From NCBI GenBank assembly GCA_016190505.1, contig JACPQM010000046.1, positions 78,463-142,462 on the forward strand: DNA of 64,000 bases, given 5' to 3'. The stretch is from Chloroflexota bacterium (GTDB lineage: Bacteria > Chloroflexota > Dehalococcoidia > JACPQK01). A program made the position numbers and the translations under genes. Positions 56,412 through 64,000 of the stretch are shown here, in pieces. Every line of letters starts with the position of its first letter. Within the stretch, counting starts at the first letter, position 1. Under the pieces are notes generated by a model that did no database searches, had not been told where the DNA came from, and saw only the letters and a list, made by a program, of their open reading frames with translations.

Positions 56412-57623
56412 GTGCTGACTCAGTTCTTGGAGATCTTCCAAGGCCTGTACACCCTCTTGGTAGGCGACCCGCTTACAAGCGGAGCCAGGCTGGCTCTGAT
56501 TGCCCTGGCCTTTTTGCTGCTCTATCTCGGCTACCGGAAAACCCTGGAACCCCTGGTAATCGTGCCCATGGGGCTAGGCATACTGGCGGTGAATGCGGGA
56601 GTCCTGCTGCTAGAAGCCGGCCAGCACGGCACGTTGTTCGTAGCCCCGCTGGCAAACACTACCGACCAGCTTATGTTCAATCTCCAAGTAGACTTCCTGC
56701 AGCCCATCTACAACTTCGCCTTCAGCAACGGTCTCATCGCCTGCCTGGTGTTCATCGGCATCGGCGCCATTACCGACATAAGCTACTTCATGGCCAAACC
56801 CGTCATGAGTCTACTTGTCGCCGTATTTGCCGAGCTGGGGACCATAGCTGTTCTCCCCATAGCCATCGCCATGGGTCTGGCCCCGAAAGAGGCCGCGGCC
56901 ATTGCTTTGATTGGCGGAGCTGACGGTCCCATGGTGCTCTATGGTTCCATCATGCTGGCAAAAGAGCTCTTCGTGCCCATTACCATAATCGCATACCTGT
57001 ACCTGAGCCTCACCTACGCTGTCTACCCATACTTGATAAAGCTCCTCATACCGAAGAGGCTTCAGGCTGTGAAAATGAACACCAAGGATGTCCGCAAGAC
57101 CACTGCGGGACAGAGGTTCGCTTTCGCCATCATTATTGCCGGTGTGCTATCCCTGCTATTCCCGGTAGCCGCCCCTCTCTACGCATCCTTCTTTCTCGGT
57201 GTGGCCATCAGGGAAATGAATATCACCAGATACGTTGAGTTTGTCTCTGGGCCGCTCCTGTATGGCGCGACGTTCTTTCTGGCCCTCACCCTGGGAGCTT
57301 TGCTGGAGGCGAGCACCATCCTTGACCCCACGGTCCTCAAGCTCTTGGTGCTGGGCATGCTGGCCGTCCTTCTGTCGGGAATCGGGGGGATTCTTGGCGG
57401 CCTGATAATCTACAAGCTAAGTAAAGGCAGGTTCAATCCCCTGGTAGGGGTTGCCGGTGTGTCCTGCCTCCCCACCACGGCCAAGGTAGCCCAGTATGCT
57501 GCCTTCAAAGCGAACAAGACCAACATCATCCTCCCCTTCGCCATGGGGGCCAGTGTGGCGGGGGTTATTACCACCTCGATAATCGCTGGCATCTACATAT
57601 CTGCTATCGGGCTTATCCCATAA
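56412..57623 (+). CDS. Sodium-translocating decarboxylase beta subunit (OadB/MmdB/GcdB)
   Basis: 403 residues from GTG 56412, two bases after the gamma stop. About nine to eleven membrane segments. IALIGGADGPMVLYG contains the conserved Asp of the Na+ path, VGVAGVSCLPTTAKVAQYAA is the second conserved re-entrant region, and FLGVAIREMNITRYVE follows the middle helices. It decarboxylates carboxybiotin and exports Na+. Whether the overall substrate is methylmalonyl-CoA, glutaconyl-CoA or oxaloacetate depends on the carboxyltransferases encoded downstream. Confidence 0.94.
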   Translation: MLTQFLEIFQGLYTLLVGDPLTSGARLALIALAFLLLYLGYRKTLEPLVIVPMGLGILAVNAGVLLLEAGQHGTLFVAPLANTTDQLMFNLQVDFLQPIYNFAFSNGLIACLVFIGIGAITDISYFMAKPVMSLLVAVFAELGTIAVLPIAIAMGLAPKEAAAIALIGGADGPMVLYGSIMLAKELFVPITIIAYLYLSLTYAVYPYLIKLLIPKRLQAVKMNTKDVRKTTAGQRFAFAIIIAGVLSLLFPVAAPLYASFFLGVAIREMNITRYVEFVSGPLLYGATFFLALTLGALLEASTILDPTVLKLLVLGMLAVLLSGIGGILGGLIIYKLSKGRFNPLVGVAGVSCLPTTAKVAQYAAFKANKTNIILPFAMGASVAGVITTSIIAGIYISAIGLIP

Positions 57624-57712
57624 CGGCATCTCACCCCGGACTTGCACTATTCCCGTTTGACGTTTGGCCATTAGGGCAAAGGTTGGGATTGAGCGCAGGA
57701 GGAGGCCTGGCA

Positions 57713-59353
57713 ATGGACTCGGAAACCACCCGCGAAGAACAACAGCTTCAACAAGAGATGGTGAGCAGGTTCAAGATACAGCCTGAGTTCATTGAGTCGA
57801 GGCGAAAGCTAAAAGAAGCCAGGACTGTGGCCGGCAAGCTCGAGGCCATCGAGAGCGAGAGGCGATTGGTCCAGGCCGGCGCCTCACGGGCCATCGAGGA
57901 GCACCATAGGCTGGGGAAGCTGACGGCTAGACAGAGGGCGAGCAAGCTCCTGGACCCGGGGAGCTTCCAAGAGCTGGATATGTGGCATAGGCCCTACGAA
58001 ACGGGTTTTGACATCGGTGAGGAATACGGGCGGGGGGATGGCGTTGTGGTGGGCTACGGCCTGATGAACGACCGCCCGGTCGCCCTGTGGGCGCAGGACC
58101 ACACAGTGATGGGTGGCACTGTCGGCACCGTACATGCCCGCAAGGTCAACATGGTCATGCGCAATGCTTTGGACAGCAGGACGCCTGTCATCGGGATATT
58201 TGACTCTGAGGGGCTGAGGGCCCACGACGTGATCCAGTATCCTGAGTTCTTCTCCACAAGCACCATGGCCTACTTCCAAACCATCGCTTCCGGGGTACTT
58301 CCCAGGGTATCTCTGGTGATGGGGCCCTGCACCGGAGACCTGGCCATGATCGCCGCGCTGTCGGACTTCCTGTTTATGGTAAAGGGGACCAGCTACATGC
58401 ACCTGGCGCCCCCTCCGCCTGGCATCGCGCCTCAAGACCTGGGTGATGCCTGGAATGTCCATGCCAAGCTCGCTGGCTCTTGCCACGTGCTTGCCGATAA
58501 TGAAGAGGACTGCCTTGCCAAGTGCAGGAAGCTGCTCAGCTATTTACCGCAAAACAACGAGGAGAAGCCTCCAGTGGTGGATACCGGAGATGACCCCAAC
58601 CGCAGAGAGGAGGAGCTTCTCGAGATTGTGCCCACCAACTCCGCCTTGCCTTTCAACATGTATAGACTCCTCTCGCTGGTGGTAGACAACGGCGAGATCT
58701 TCGAGATACACCGGTACTGGGCAAGGAACCTGATAACGGCCTTTGCCCGGCTTGGTGGGCGGACTGTTGGAATCGTGGCTAACAACCCCCAGGACAAAGG
58801 CGGTGTCATGAACCTGGACGCCGCTGACAAGATGTCGCGCTTTGTCCGTTTCTGCGATGCCTTCAACATACCAGTCCTCTGGTTTGCCGACTGCCCCGCC
58901 TTTCTGCCGGCGGTGGCGGAGGAGAAACGAGGGATCATCAGGCATGGGTCCGGGGTTATCTATGCCAACACTGAGGCGACCAGTCCCCAGATTACGGTGA
59001 TCATCCGGAAGCTGTATGGAGGGGGCGGCCTGGCCATGCCCGGGCAGGTGCTTCTGGGCGACCTCTGCGTAGCCTGGCCGACCCTGGAGCAGGGGCTTAT
59101 GGGACCCCAGGGGGCCGTCTCTATCATCTACCGCAAGGAGCTCAGCGATATCCAGGACCCTGCCCAGAGGGCCAAGCAAGAGAAGAAGCGCATCACGGAG
59201 ATGGAATGGGGACTGGACATGCTCCTTCGCGAGTGCACCCAGGAGTGGCTCGACCCCCGGGACACCCGTCCCTTCCTCATCAGGGCGCTGAAGTGGCTCG
59301 AAAACAGGAAAGAGGAGAGGGCCTGGCGCAAGCACGAGAACATCCGCATATGA
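57713..59353 (+). CDS. Acyl-CoA carboxyltransferase-type decarboxylase alpha subunit, paralogue 1
   Basis: 546 residues from ATG 57713 (GGAGGAGG upstream). Crotonase-like double domain. The N-domain segment reads IFDSEGLRAHD where active enzymes have DSGGAR, so the first oxyanion-hole glycine is Glu. The C-domain keeps the standard biotin-side block: LPAVAEEKRGIIRHGSGVIY, EATSPQITVIIRKLYGGGGL. About 40 extra N-terminal residues recall glutaconyl-CoA decarboxylase alpha. It likely pairs with the paralogue at 59532, each supplying one good half of a shared active site. Confidence 0.88.
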   Translation: MDSETTREEQQLQQEMVSRFKIQPEFIESRRKLKEARTVAGKLEAIESERRLVQAGASRAIEEHHRLGKLTARQRASKLLDPGSFQELDMWHRPYETGFDIGEEYGRGDGVVVGYGLMNDRPVALWAQDHTVMGGTVGTVHARKVNMVMRNALDSRTPVIGIFDSEGLRAHDVIQYPEFFSTSTMAYFQTIASGVLPRVSLVMGPCTGDLAMIAALSDFLFMVKGTSYMHLAPPPPGIAPQDLGDAWNVHAKLAGSCHVLADNEEDCLAKCRKLLSYLPQNNEEKPPVVDTGDDPNRREEELLEIVPTNSALPFNMYRLLSLVVDNGEIFEIHRYWARNLITAFARLGGRTVGIVANNPQDKGGVMNLDAADKMSRFVRFCDAFNIPVLWFADCPAFLPAVAEEKRGIIRHGSGVIYANTEATSPQITVIIRKLYGGGGLAMPGQVLLGDLCVAWPTLEQGLMGPQGAVSIIYRKELSDIQDPAQRAKQEKKRITEMEWGLDMLLRECTQEWLDPRDTRPFLIRALKWLENRKEERAWRKHENIRI

Positions 59354-59372
59354 GGGCGTTGGTTGGCAGAAA

Positions 59373-59497
59373 CCCGCCCTAAAGGGCGGGGCTACAAATA
59401 TGGCGGACCTAGCCCTGCCCTTCAGGGTGGGGCACGGTTCGGCGGGAGAGAACATCCGCGTACGACGGGTTGCCTAGCCCCGCCCTTCATGGCGGGT
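59373..59497. repeat. Cluster of CCCGCCCT/AGGGCGGG hairpins
   Basis: A perfect 8-bp stem at 59373-59390 (CCCGCCCT-AA-AGGGCGGG) with GCTA after it, a diverged copy near 59410-59433, and an inverted copy (TAGCCCCGCCCTTCATGGCG) at 59475-59497. They fill the gap between the two carboxyltransferase genes. Confidence 0.65.
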
Positions 59498-59531
59498 ATT
59501 GGTCTAGTCTAGTGGAAGGGTGGAGACCAGC

Positions 59532-61127
59532 ATGACCATGCAGGACAAGATCCGAGAGGTTGAGGAGCGAAGGCGGGCCAAGTCCCAGGGCGGCGGCCCC
59601 GCCGAGGTAGACCGCCAGCACCGGCTAGGCAAGCTGACGGCCAGGGAAAGACTGGCCAGGCTGTTTGATCCGGGCACCTTTCAGGAGCTGAACCTCTGGA
59701 TCCAACCCATCAGGACAGGCTTCGACATAGACCGGAGGGAGCTACCTGGGGACGCGGTGATAGCTGGGTTCGGGAAAGTCCACGGGCGGCCGGTCTATGC
59801 CTATATCCATGACTTCACCGTGCTGGGCGGGGCGCAGTCCCTGGGACAAAACCACAAGGTCACCGCAGTAATGGAGAAGGCCAGAGCAACCGGCGTCCCC
59901 TACGTAGGGATGATTGACTCCGGGGGAGTGAAAGTCCATGACCGTTTTGGCAGACCCGCCTACAGGCCCGTCATCGGGGGCATAGGCATGGCTTTCACCT
60001 CAGGCGTCTTCCCCGCCGTGGTTTTGGATTCTGGCGTGGTCCCTCAGGTCTCCCTGATGCTCGGGCCGTGCTATGCCGGCGCCGCATACTCTCCTATAAT
60101 GGCGGATTTTGTGGTCATGCGCCGGGGGACCAGCTATATGTCCCTGGCCTCCCCTCAGTTGCTGAAGTCGGCGACCTTCGTGGATGTCACCCAGGAGGAG
60201 ATAGGCGGCGCCGAGATGCATGCCACAGTTACCGGCAGCGCCGACTTCCTGGTGGACAGTGACGAAGAGGCTATCGAGACAGCCCGCACCCTGTTGACCT
60301 ATCTGCCCGCCAACAGCAAGGAGAAGTCTCCCGTGGTGGGCACGGCAGACCCCCCCGAGAGGAGGGAGGAGAAGCTCCTCGAGGTAGTCCCCGCCGACCT
60401 TTCCAGGCCGTACGACATGCATGAGGTCATCTCGCTGGTAGTGGACGGGGGGCAGTTCCTGGAGCTTCAGGCCCGCTTCGCCCCTAACATGATCATCGGC
60501 TTTGGCCGGCTTGCTGGAAGGACAGTGGGAATTGTAGCCAACAACCCGGCAGAGAAGCAGGGTGCCATTGACATCAACGCTTGCGACAAGGAAGCGAGGT
60601 TCATCAGGTTCTGCGATGCCTTCAACATCCCTCTGGTCTTCCTGGTGGATACCCCAGGTTTTGTGTCCAGCGAAGAGGAGGAGAGGTCTCGAGAGGGCAG
60701 GGTAAGGAATGCCGCCAAGCCGGTGTTCGCCATCTGCGAGGCCACGGTGCCCAAGATCACTGTCTGCATTGGCAGGTCCTCAGGACCGGGGCGCCTGGCC
60801 ATGGGTACTCCCCGCGAGGGGATGGACCTGGTATTGTCCTGGCCCAGCGCCCAGGTTGCCAGGTTGGACCCCAAAGAGGTGGTGGAGACCATCTGGAAGG
60901 AAGAGATAGCTGAGTCGCCCCACCCGGAGGAAGTACGCCGCAACAGGCTCGAAGAGCTTCTGAAGACCTACATCAAGTTCCCCTTCCATGCCGCTGAATA
61001 CCTGATGGTGGACGACATCATAGACCCCAGGGATACCAGGCCTCACCTCATAAGGGCCCTGGACATGCTGGCCAACAAGCCCCCAGAGCCCCGGCCCTGG
61101 AAAAAGCACAGCCTTATCCCCCGGTGA
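59532..61127 (+). CDS. Acyl-CoA carboxyltransferase-type decarboxylase alpha subunit, paralogue 2
   Basis: 531 residues from ATG 59532 (GGAG upstream; GTG 59520 is less likely). The N-domain has a normal oxyanion motif, MIDSGGVKVHD, and FTVLGGAQSLGQNHKVTAVM. The C-domain has lost the usual GIIRHGAKLLYA/RKAYGGAY block, reading GRVRNAAKPVFAICEATVPK and GRSSGPGRLAMGTP. This is the mirror image of paralogue 1. A heteromer would join this acyl-CoA side to the biotin side of paralogue 1. Likely substrate methylmalonyl-CoA or another malonyl-type CoA. Confidence 0.88.
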   Translation: MTMQDKIREVEERRRAKSQGGGPAEVDRQHRLGKLTARERLARLFDPGTFQELNLWIQPIRTGFDIDRRELPGDAVIAGFGKVHGRPVYAYIHDFTVLGGAQSLGQNHKVTAVMEKARATGVPYVGMIDSGGVKVHDRFGRPAYRPVIGGIGMAFTSGVFPAVVLDSGVVPQVSLMLGPCYAGAAYSPIMADFVVMRRGTSYMSLASPQLLKSATFVDVTQEEIGGAEMHATVTGSADFLVDSDEEAIETARTLLTYLPANSKEKSPVVGTADPPERREEKLLEVVPADLSRPYDMHEVISLVVDGGQFLELQARFAPNMIIGFGRLAGRTVGIVANNPAEKQGAIDINACDKEARFIRFCDAFNIPLVFLVDTPGFVSSEEEERSREGRVRNAAKPVFAICEATVPKITVCIGRSSGPGRLAMGTPREGMDLVLSWPSAQVARLDPKEVVETIWKEEIAESPHPEEVRRNRLEELLKTYIKFPFHAAEYLMVDDIIDPRDTRPHLIRALDMLANKPPEPRPWKKHSLIPR

Positions 61128-61148
61128 AGCGTCCCTGGCCCGTGGGGG

Positions 61149-61180
61149 CCGTAGGGGGCGCAATGAATTGCGCCCCGGTA
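61149..61180. repeat. GTAGGGGCG-family palindrome (GCGCAATGAATT core)
   Basis: GTAGGGGGCGCAAT / ATTGCGCCCCGGTAC just after the decarboxylase operon. Sister of 44819-44843. Confidence 0.7.
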
Positions 61181-61229
61181 CGTTGCTGGCGTCCACCGTT
61201 GGGCTGACTTAGGCATGGAGGGTCCAGCC

Positions 61230-61258
61230 TTGACATACTAAAAGAGGTATAGTATAAG
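61230..61258 (+). promoter_or_regulatory. Promoter of the RelE/HTH toxin-antitoxin pair
   Basis: TTGACA (61230-61235), 17-bp spacer, TATAAG (61253-61258). The start site would fall at about 61265, the A of the relE ATG, implying a leaderless transcript. Confidence 0.6.
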
Positions 61259-61264
61259 ATTGAT

Positions 61265-61549
61265 ATGTGGGCGGTCCTGGAGCACAGACGTGTCGCCAAG
61301 AGACTCAGCCGGCTGCCAGTTGAGATCCTGAAACGGTACGAGAAATGGAAGGACATCGTGCGAATCTCTGGGCCCTCTGGACTGCGGGTGATCAAGAGTT
61401 TTCACGACGAGGCCCTTAAAGGTGAATGGAAAGGGCATCGGTCGTCGAGGCTTGGGCAGCAGTTTCGTGTCATCTACAGGGTTGTGGCACAAGAGATCCG
61501 GGTCGAAGTCATTGACGTTACCCCGCACAACTATGAAGGAAGTGATTAG
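61265..61549 (+). CDS. RelE/ParE-family toxin (intact)
   Basis: 94 residues: WAVLEHRRVAKRLSRLPVEI, FHDEALKGEWKGHRSSRLGQ, QFRVIYRVVAQEIRVEVIDV and TPHNYE. The basic FRVIYRV strand and terminal H/Y pattern are typical of RelE-fold ribosome-dependent or HigB-type mRNA interferases. Toxin precedes antitoxin, as in higBA. No ribosome site is present upstream and the promoter sits immediately before the ATG. Confidence 0.88.
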   Translation: MWAVLEHRRVAKRLSRLPVEILKRYEKWKDIVRISGPSGLRVIKSFHDEALKGEWKGHRSSRLGQQFRVIYRVVAQEIRVEVIDVTPHNYEGSD

Positions 61550-61816
61550 ATGACGAAGGAGCAATACCGGGTTGCTAGCAAACAAGTTGACGTATCGGTA
61601 GGCGAATCGGTGCGCATCATTCGGGAGCTTCAGGAATTGAGCCAGAACGAGTTGGCCGAGCTGACCGGGATTCCTCAGTCAACGGTTTCGGCCATTGAGC
61701 ATGACAAGGTGAGATTGGGCGTTGAGCGGGCGAAGGTCCTTGCTCGGGCGCTCAAGGTGCATCCAGCTGTGCTCGTCTTCCCGGGGTGGGAGGTCGAGAA
61801 GGAGTCCGCAGCCTAG
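61550..61816 (+). CDS. HTH antitoxin (HigA/XRE-like, intact)
   Basis: 88 residues from ATG 61550, directly after the toxin stop. The helix-turn-helix reads LQELSQNELAELTGIPQSTV SAIEHDKVRLG-type, typical of Cro/C1 folds; the C-terminus is AKVLARALKVHPAVLVFPGW. It should neutralise the RelE-like toxin and repress the operon. Confidence 0.88.
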   Translation: MTKEQYRVASKQVDVSVGESVRIIRELQELSQNELAELTGIPQSTVSAIEHDKVRLGVERAKVLARALKVHPAVLVFPGWEVEKESAA

Positions 61817-62206
61817 CCGCCTATGCAGCCTACGTTGCCCCGCCCAGGACTCGACCGATGCAGGAAGTGGCCTGAACCCGTGCCGGACGAGTCGGCCGAC
61901 CTCTCTTGACACAGCCCCCCTTGCGAAGTCCTGAGTCATGCGATCATGGTATCCGGCCGAAACATGGTCCGCATAACAGATACTGTCAGGCACCCCCGTT
62001 TGGGCTGTAGTGGTAGAATTAGCTCGGAGGTGAAGGATGCTAACCTAACTTCCGCAGTTTGAGCTGTCAACGAGTTTTCGGCGGATTTTCCCAAACGTAA
62101 GCGGGCAGGCGTTGTGGTTTTGAATAGCGCTTGCCGAACGTGATCGATGGTGGAAATGCCGTGTAGTGTAGACGCCCGGCTGAGCCAGAGGCGCTATGAT
62201 TTGCCC

Positions 62207-63268
62207 ATGTATCTGAGGAAATGTCGTCGAGCGAGAGGGGACAGCGACCACACTTACTGGGAGTTGGTAGAGTCGTACCGGACCGCACGGGGACCTCGTC
62301 AGCGGGTGGTTGCCTATCTTGGGGATGTGAGCGAAGGGAAGCGTTTTGGCGTGCAACAGGCAGCCAGAGGCGCGACAGGGTCGTGGCAGAGCCGTTTCTT
62401 CGATGAGGAGGGGGAACCGGAGTGGGTGGAGGTGGATACCAAGCGGGTGCGGGTCGAGGGGGTGTGGGACTTCGGCGGCTGCTGGCTGGGCCTGGAGATT
62501 GCGGAGAGACTGGAACTCGTCGCTCTTCTGGCACGGTTGCTGCCGGAGGGAGAGGAGGATGTCCCCTGGTCGATGATGGCCATGACGCTGGTGCTGATGC
62601 GCCTTTGTGAACCGTCCAGTGAGTTGAGGATAGCAGAGCATCTCTTTGAGAGGAGCACACTCGCCGACCTGCTGGGGATACCGGCAGATAAGGTGAACGA
62701 CGATCGGCTCTACCGTGCCCTGGACAGGCTATTACCTCATAAGGTCGAGATGGAGAAGCACCTGAAAGAACGCCTGGGCGAGCTCTTCGACTTGGAGTAC
62801 GACCTCCTTCTCTATGACGTGACCTCTACCTACTTTGAGGGGGAGTGTGCTCGTAATGGGGAAGCAAGGCGGGGTTATTCCAGGGACCATCGTCCTGATT
62901 GCAAACAGGTATGCATTGGCCTGGTGGTGAGTCGAGAAGGACTTCCCCTGGGCTATGAGGTCTTTGCCGGCAATCGGGCGGATGTGACCACAGTGGAAGA
63001 CGTCGTGGAGAAGATCGAAGCCCAGTATGGCGCTGCGGGTCGTATCTGGGTCATGGACCGGGGGATGGTATCGCAGGATAACCTGGATTATCTTCAGGCT
63101 GGGGGAAGACGCTACATAGTCGGTACGCCCAAGAGCCAACTGAAGAGTTTCGAGTCCCGACGCGTCGGGACTGAAGGCAGACTGGGACCAGATACGAGAT
63201 GGCCTGGAGGTGAAGCTATGCCTCTCTCCGGACGGGAAGGAGAGCTTCATTCTCTGCAGGAGTACTGA
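62207..63268 (+). pseudogene. IS1634-like transposase, 5' part
   Basis: From ATG 62207 (MYLRKCRRARGDSDHTYWEL, then VESYRTARGPRQRVVAYLGD), the standard IS1634-family start; an upstream ATG at 62147 adds unconserved residues. First catalytic Asp in LLLYDVTSTYFEG (about 204), second in RIWVMDRGMVSQ (about 284). The frame is correct to VGTPKSQLKSFE, then enters a 20-bp palindrome (63153-63172) and goes out of frame. The rest is encoded from about 63170 in another frame. Confidence 0.85.
63153..63172. repeat. 20-bp perfect palindrome inside the transposase gene
   Basis: AGTCCCGACGCGTCGGGACT. The same TCCCGACG/CGTCGGGA core occurs in intergenic repeats at 16546, 17069 and 17136, and here it coincides exactly with the frameshift. 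Confidence 0.85.
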
Positions 63269-63941
63269 CCGAGCGGCCAAGGAGAATTCTATCCACAATC
63301 GGTTCGAGGAGCGCATCGAGAAGGCACTCAGCAAGCTGGCGGACAGCTGCCGGAAGAAGAAACAGAAGCCCGGAACAGTGGAACGGAGACTAGGCAGGAT
63401 CCTGGAAAGAAACAGCCGCGCCGCCGGCCTATTCCGGGTGAAAGTGGTGGACCGCATAGGAGGCGGAGCAGACGTGGTATGGGAGAAGGTGGAAGACTGG
63501 CGGGCCTGGGCGGAGTTGAGCGAAGGTTGCTACCTGCTACGAAGCAACATCACAGACTGGGATGCCGAGCAACTCTGGCGGGCCTACATTCAACTCACCG
63601 AGGCGGAAGCGGCCTTCCGTATCCACAAAGGAGACCTGAGGATCAGACCCATCTGGCACCAGAAAGAAGAACGCGTTGAAGCCCACATACTGGTTTGCTT
63701 TCTGGCCTATGTGCTATGGAAGATGCTCAGCCAGATGTGCAAGAGGGCGGGCCTAGGCAACGAGCCACGCAAGGTATTTGATGAGATCTCCCAGATCAAG
63801 GCCGTTGACGTGGCCATGCCGACAAGGCAGGGAACGGTTATCCGCAATCGGTGCATCGCCCAGCCCACTAAGGCCCAGGCGGTCCTGCTCCAGATGCTCG
63901 GATTACCCTTGCCGCAGCACATGAAAGTTCACGAAATGTAG
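63210..63941 (+). pseudogene. IS1634-like transposase, 3' part
   Basis: In-frame sequence resumes directly after the palindrome (LKADWDQIRDGLEVKLCLSP) and continues to the stop at 63941; the GTG at 63210 is not a real start. It carries the third catalytic region LTEAEAAFRIHKGDLRIRPI then WHQKEERVEAHILVCFLAYV, the IS4-superfamily Y/F-R-E-K-type block. Together with the 5' part it would make about 575 residues. It is inactive unless frameshifting rescues it. Confidence 0.85.
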
Positions 63942-64000
63942 TGTAGACCGTAGATATGAAACAATGCCTCTCCAGATTCGCCACTGCGGAAGTTGGGCTA

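Larger units (their letters stand above)
62041..64000 (+). mobile_element. IS1634-like insertion sequence (IS4 superfamily), right end at window edge
   Basis: Left terminal repeat TAACCTAACTTCCGCAGT (62041-62058) is matched in inverse by the last 18 bases of the window (63983-64000) with two differences. Between them lies a transposase gene, broken by a frameshift. The left end sits three codons into another gene start (GGAGGTGAAGG ATG at 62036-62038), so the element probably disrupted a gene. Target duplication cannot be checked because the right flank is outside the window. Confidence 0.8.

Overview
The window is a GC-rich bacterial chromosome segment carrying many GTG and TTG starts. The gene content fits a Chloroflexota (Dehalococcoidia/Anaerolineae-like) genome, probably from an environmental assembly. 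The fit rests on B12-dependent acyl-CoA chemistry, a sodium-pump decarboxylase, an FrhB-type protein, a bacterial CDC48 ATPase, a ba3-like heme-copper enzyme, MetE-like and clan-AA protease families, and several families of intergenic palindromes. No rRNA or complete tRNA gene was recognised. The lineage call is an inference from gene content, not a computed placement.

Region by region. 1-10.9 kb (minus strand): acyl-CoA metabolism. It holds an MmgE/PrpD gene cut by the window edge, a family III CoA-transferase, the B12-binding and catalytic subunits of a methylmalonyl-CoA-type mutase, a radical SAM-PDZ protein, a crotonase and an FrhB-like iron-sulfur protein. A frameshifted Hsp90-like ATPase/class III nucleotidyl cyclase gene interrupts this run. 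11-14.7 kb: a histidine kinase and response regulator with overlapping 3' ends, small exported proteins and an aspartyl protease. 14.7-23 kb: an accessory region dense in palindromic repeats. It contains four toxin-antitoxin loci whose antitoxin survives while the toxin is truncated, an EcoRV-like restriction-modification system with a controller-type regulator, and a duplicated 3' end of a MetE-like gene flanking that system. 23-34 kb: a double-ring CDC48 ATPase with a degenerate second ring, an amidohydrolase, a TelA operon, and a divergent Ser/Thr phosphorylation module (FHA regulator, PP2C phosphatase, LamG-tailed kinase). 34-44.8 kb: toxin-antitoxin loci (two intact, one with an internally deleted HicA), hemerythrin, small heme-copper-oxidase-like membrane proteins, polyamine genes (speD, speE), paired bicupins, an MtaB-like methylthiotransferase and an AmaP-like protein. 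44.8-49.9 kb: a DsbA/FrnE-type selenoprotein gene, then a heme-copper enzyme operon (two small membrane subunits, CuA subunit II, subunit I, SCO, CtaB) preceded by a near-perfect Fur box. 49.9-55.4 kb: a birA-bioF-bioA-bioD-bioB operon with a BirA operator. 55.5-61.1 kb: a biotin-dependent sodium-translocating decarboxylase operon (biotin carrier, gamma, beta, two carboxyltransferase paralogues). 61.2-64 kb: an intact RelE/HTH pair and an IS1634-like element whose transposase is broken at a palindrome.

How the genes work together. CoA-transferase, mutase, B12 subunit and Na+-pump decarboxylase could interconvert succinyl-CoA, methylmalonyl-CoA and propionyl-CoA while exporting Na+; the biotin operon would supply the cofactor for the carrier subunit. 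The heme-copper operon is self-contained, with its own heme O synthase and copper chaperone. Its subunit I lacks the active-site tyrosine expected of an oxygen reductase, so nitric oxide reduction must be considered.

Most notable observations: a UGA in place of the first redox cysteine of a DsbA-like protein, followed by a SECIS-like hairpin; five toxin-antitoxin loci with decayed toxins and intact antitoxins; the tyrosine-less heme-copper subunit under a Fur box; a CDC48 D2 ring carrying a natural Walker B Glu-to-Gln change; a carboxyltransferase pair with complementary losses of catalytic motifs; and an Hsp90-like ATPase/nucleotidyl cyclase broken by an 11-bp tandem duplication.
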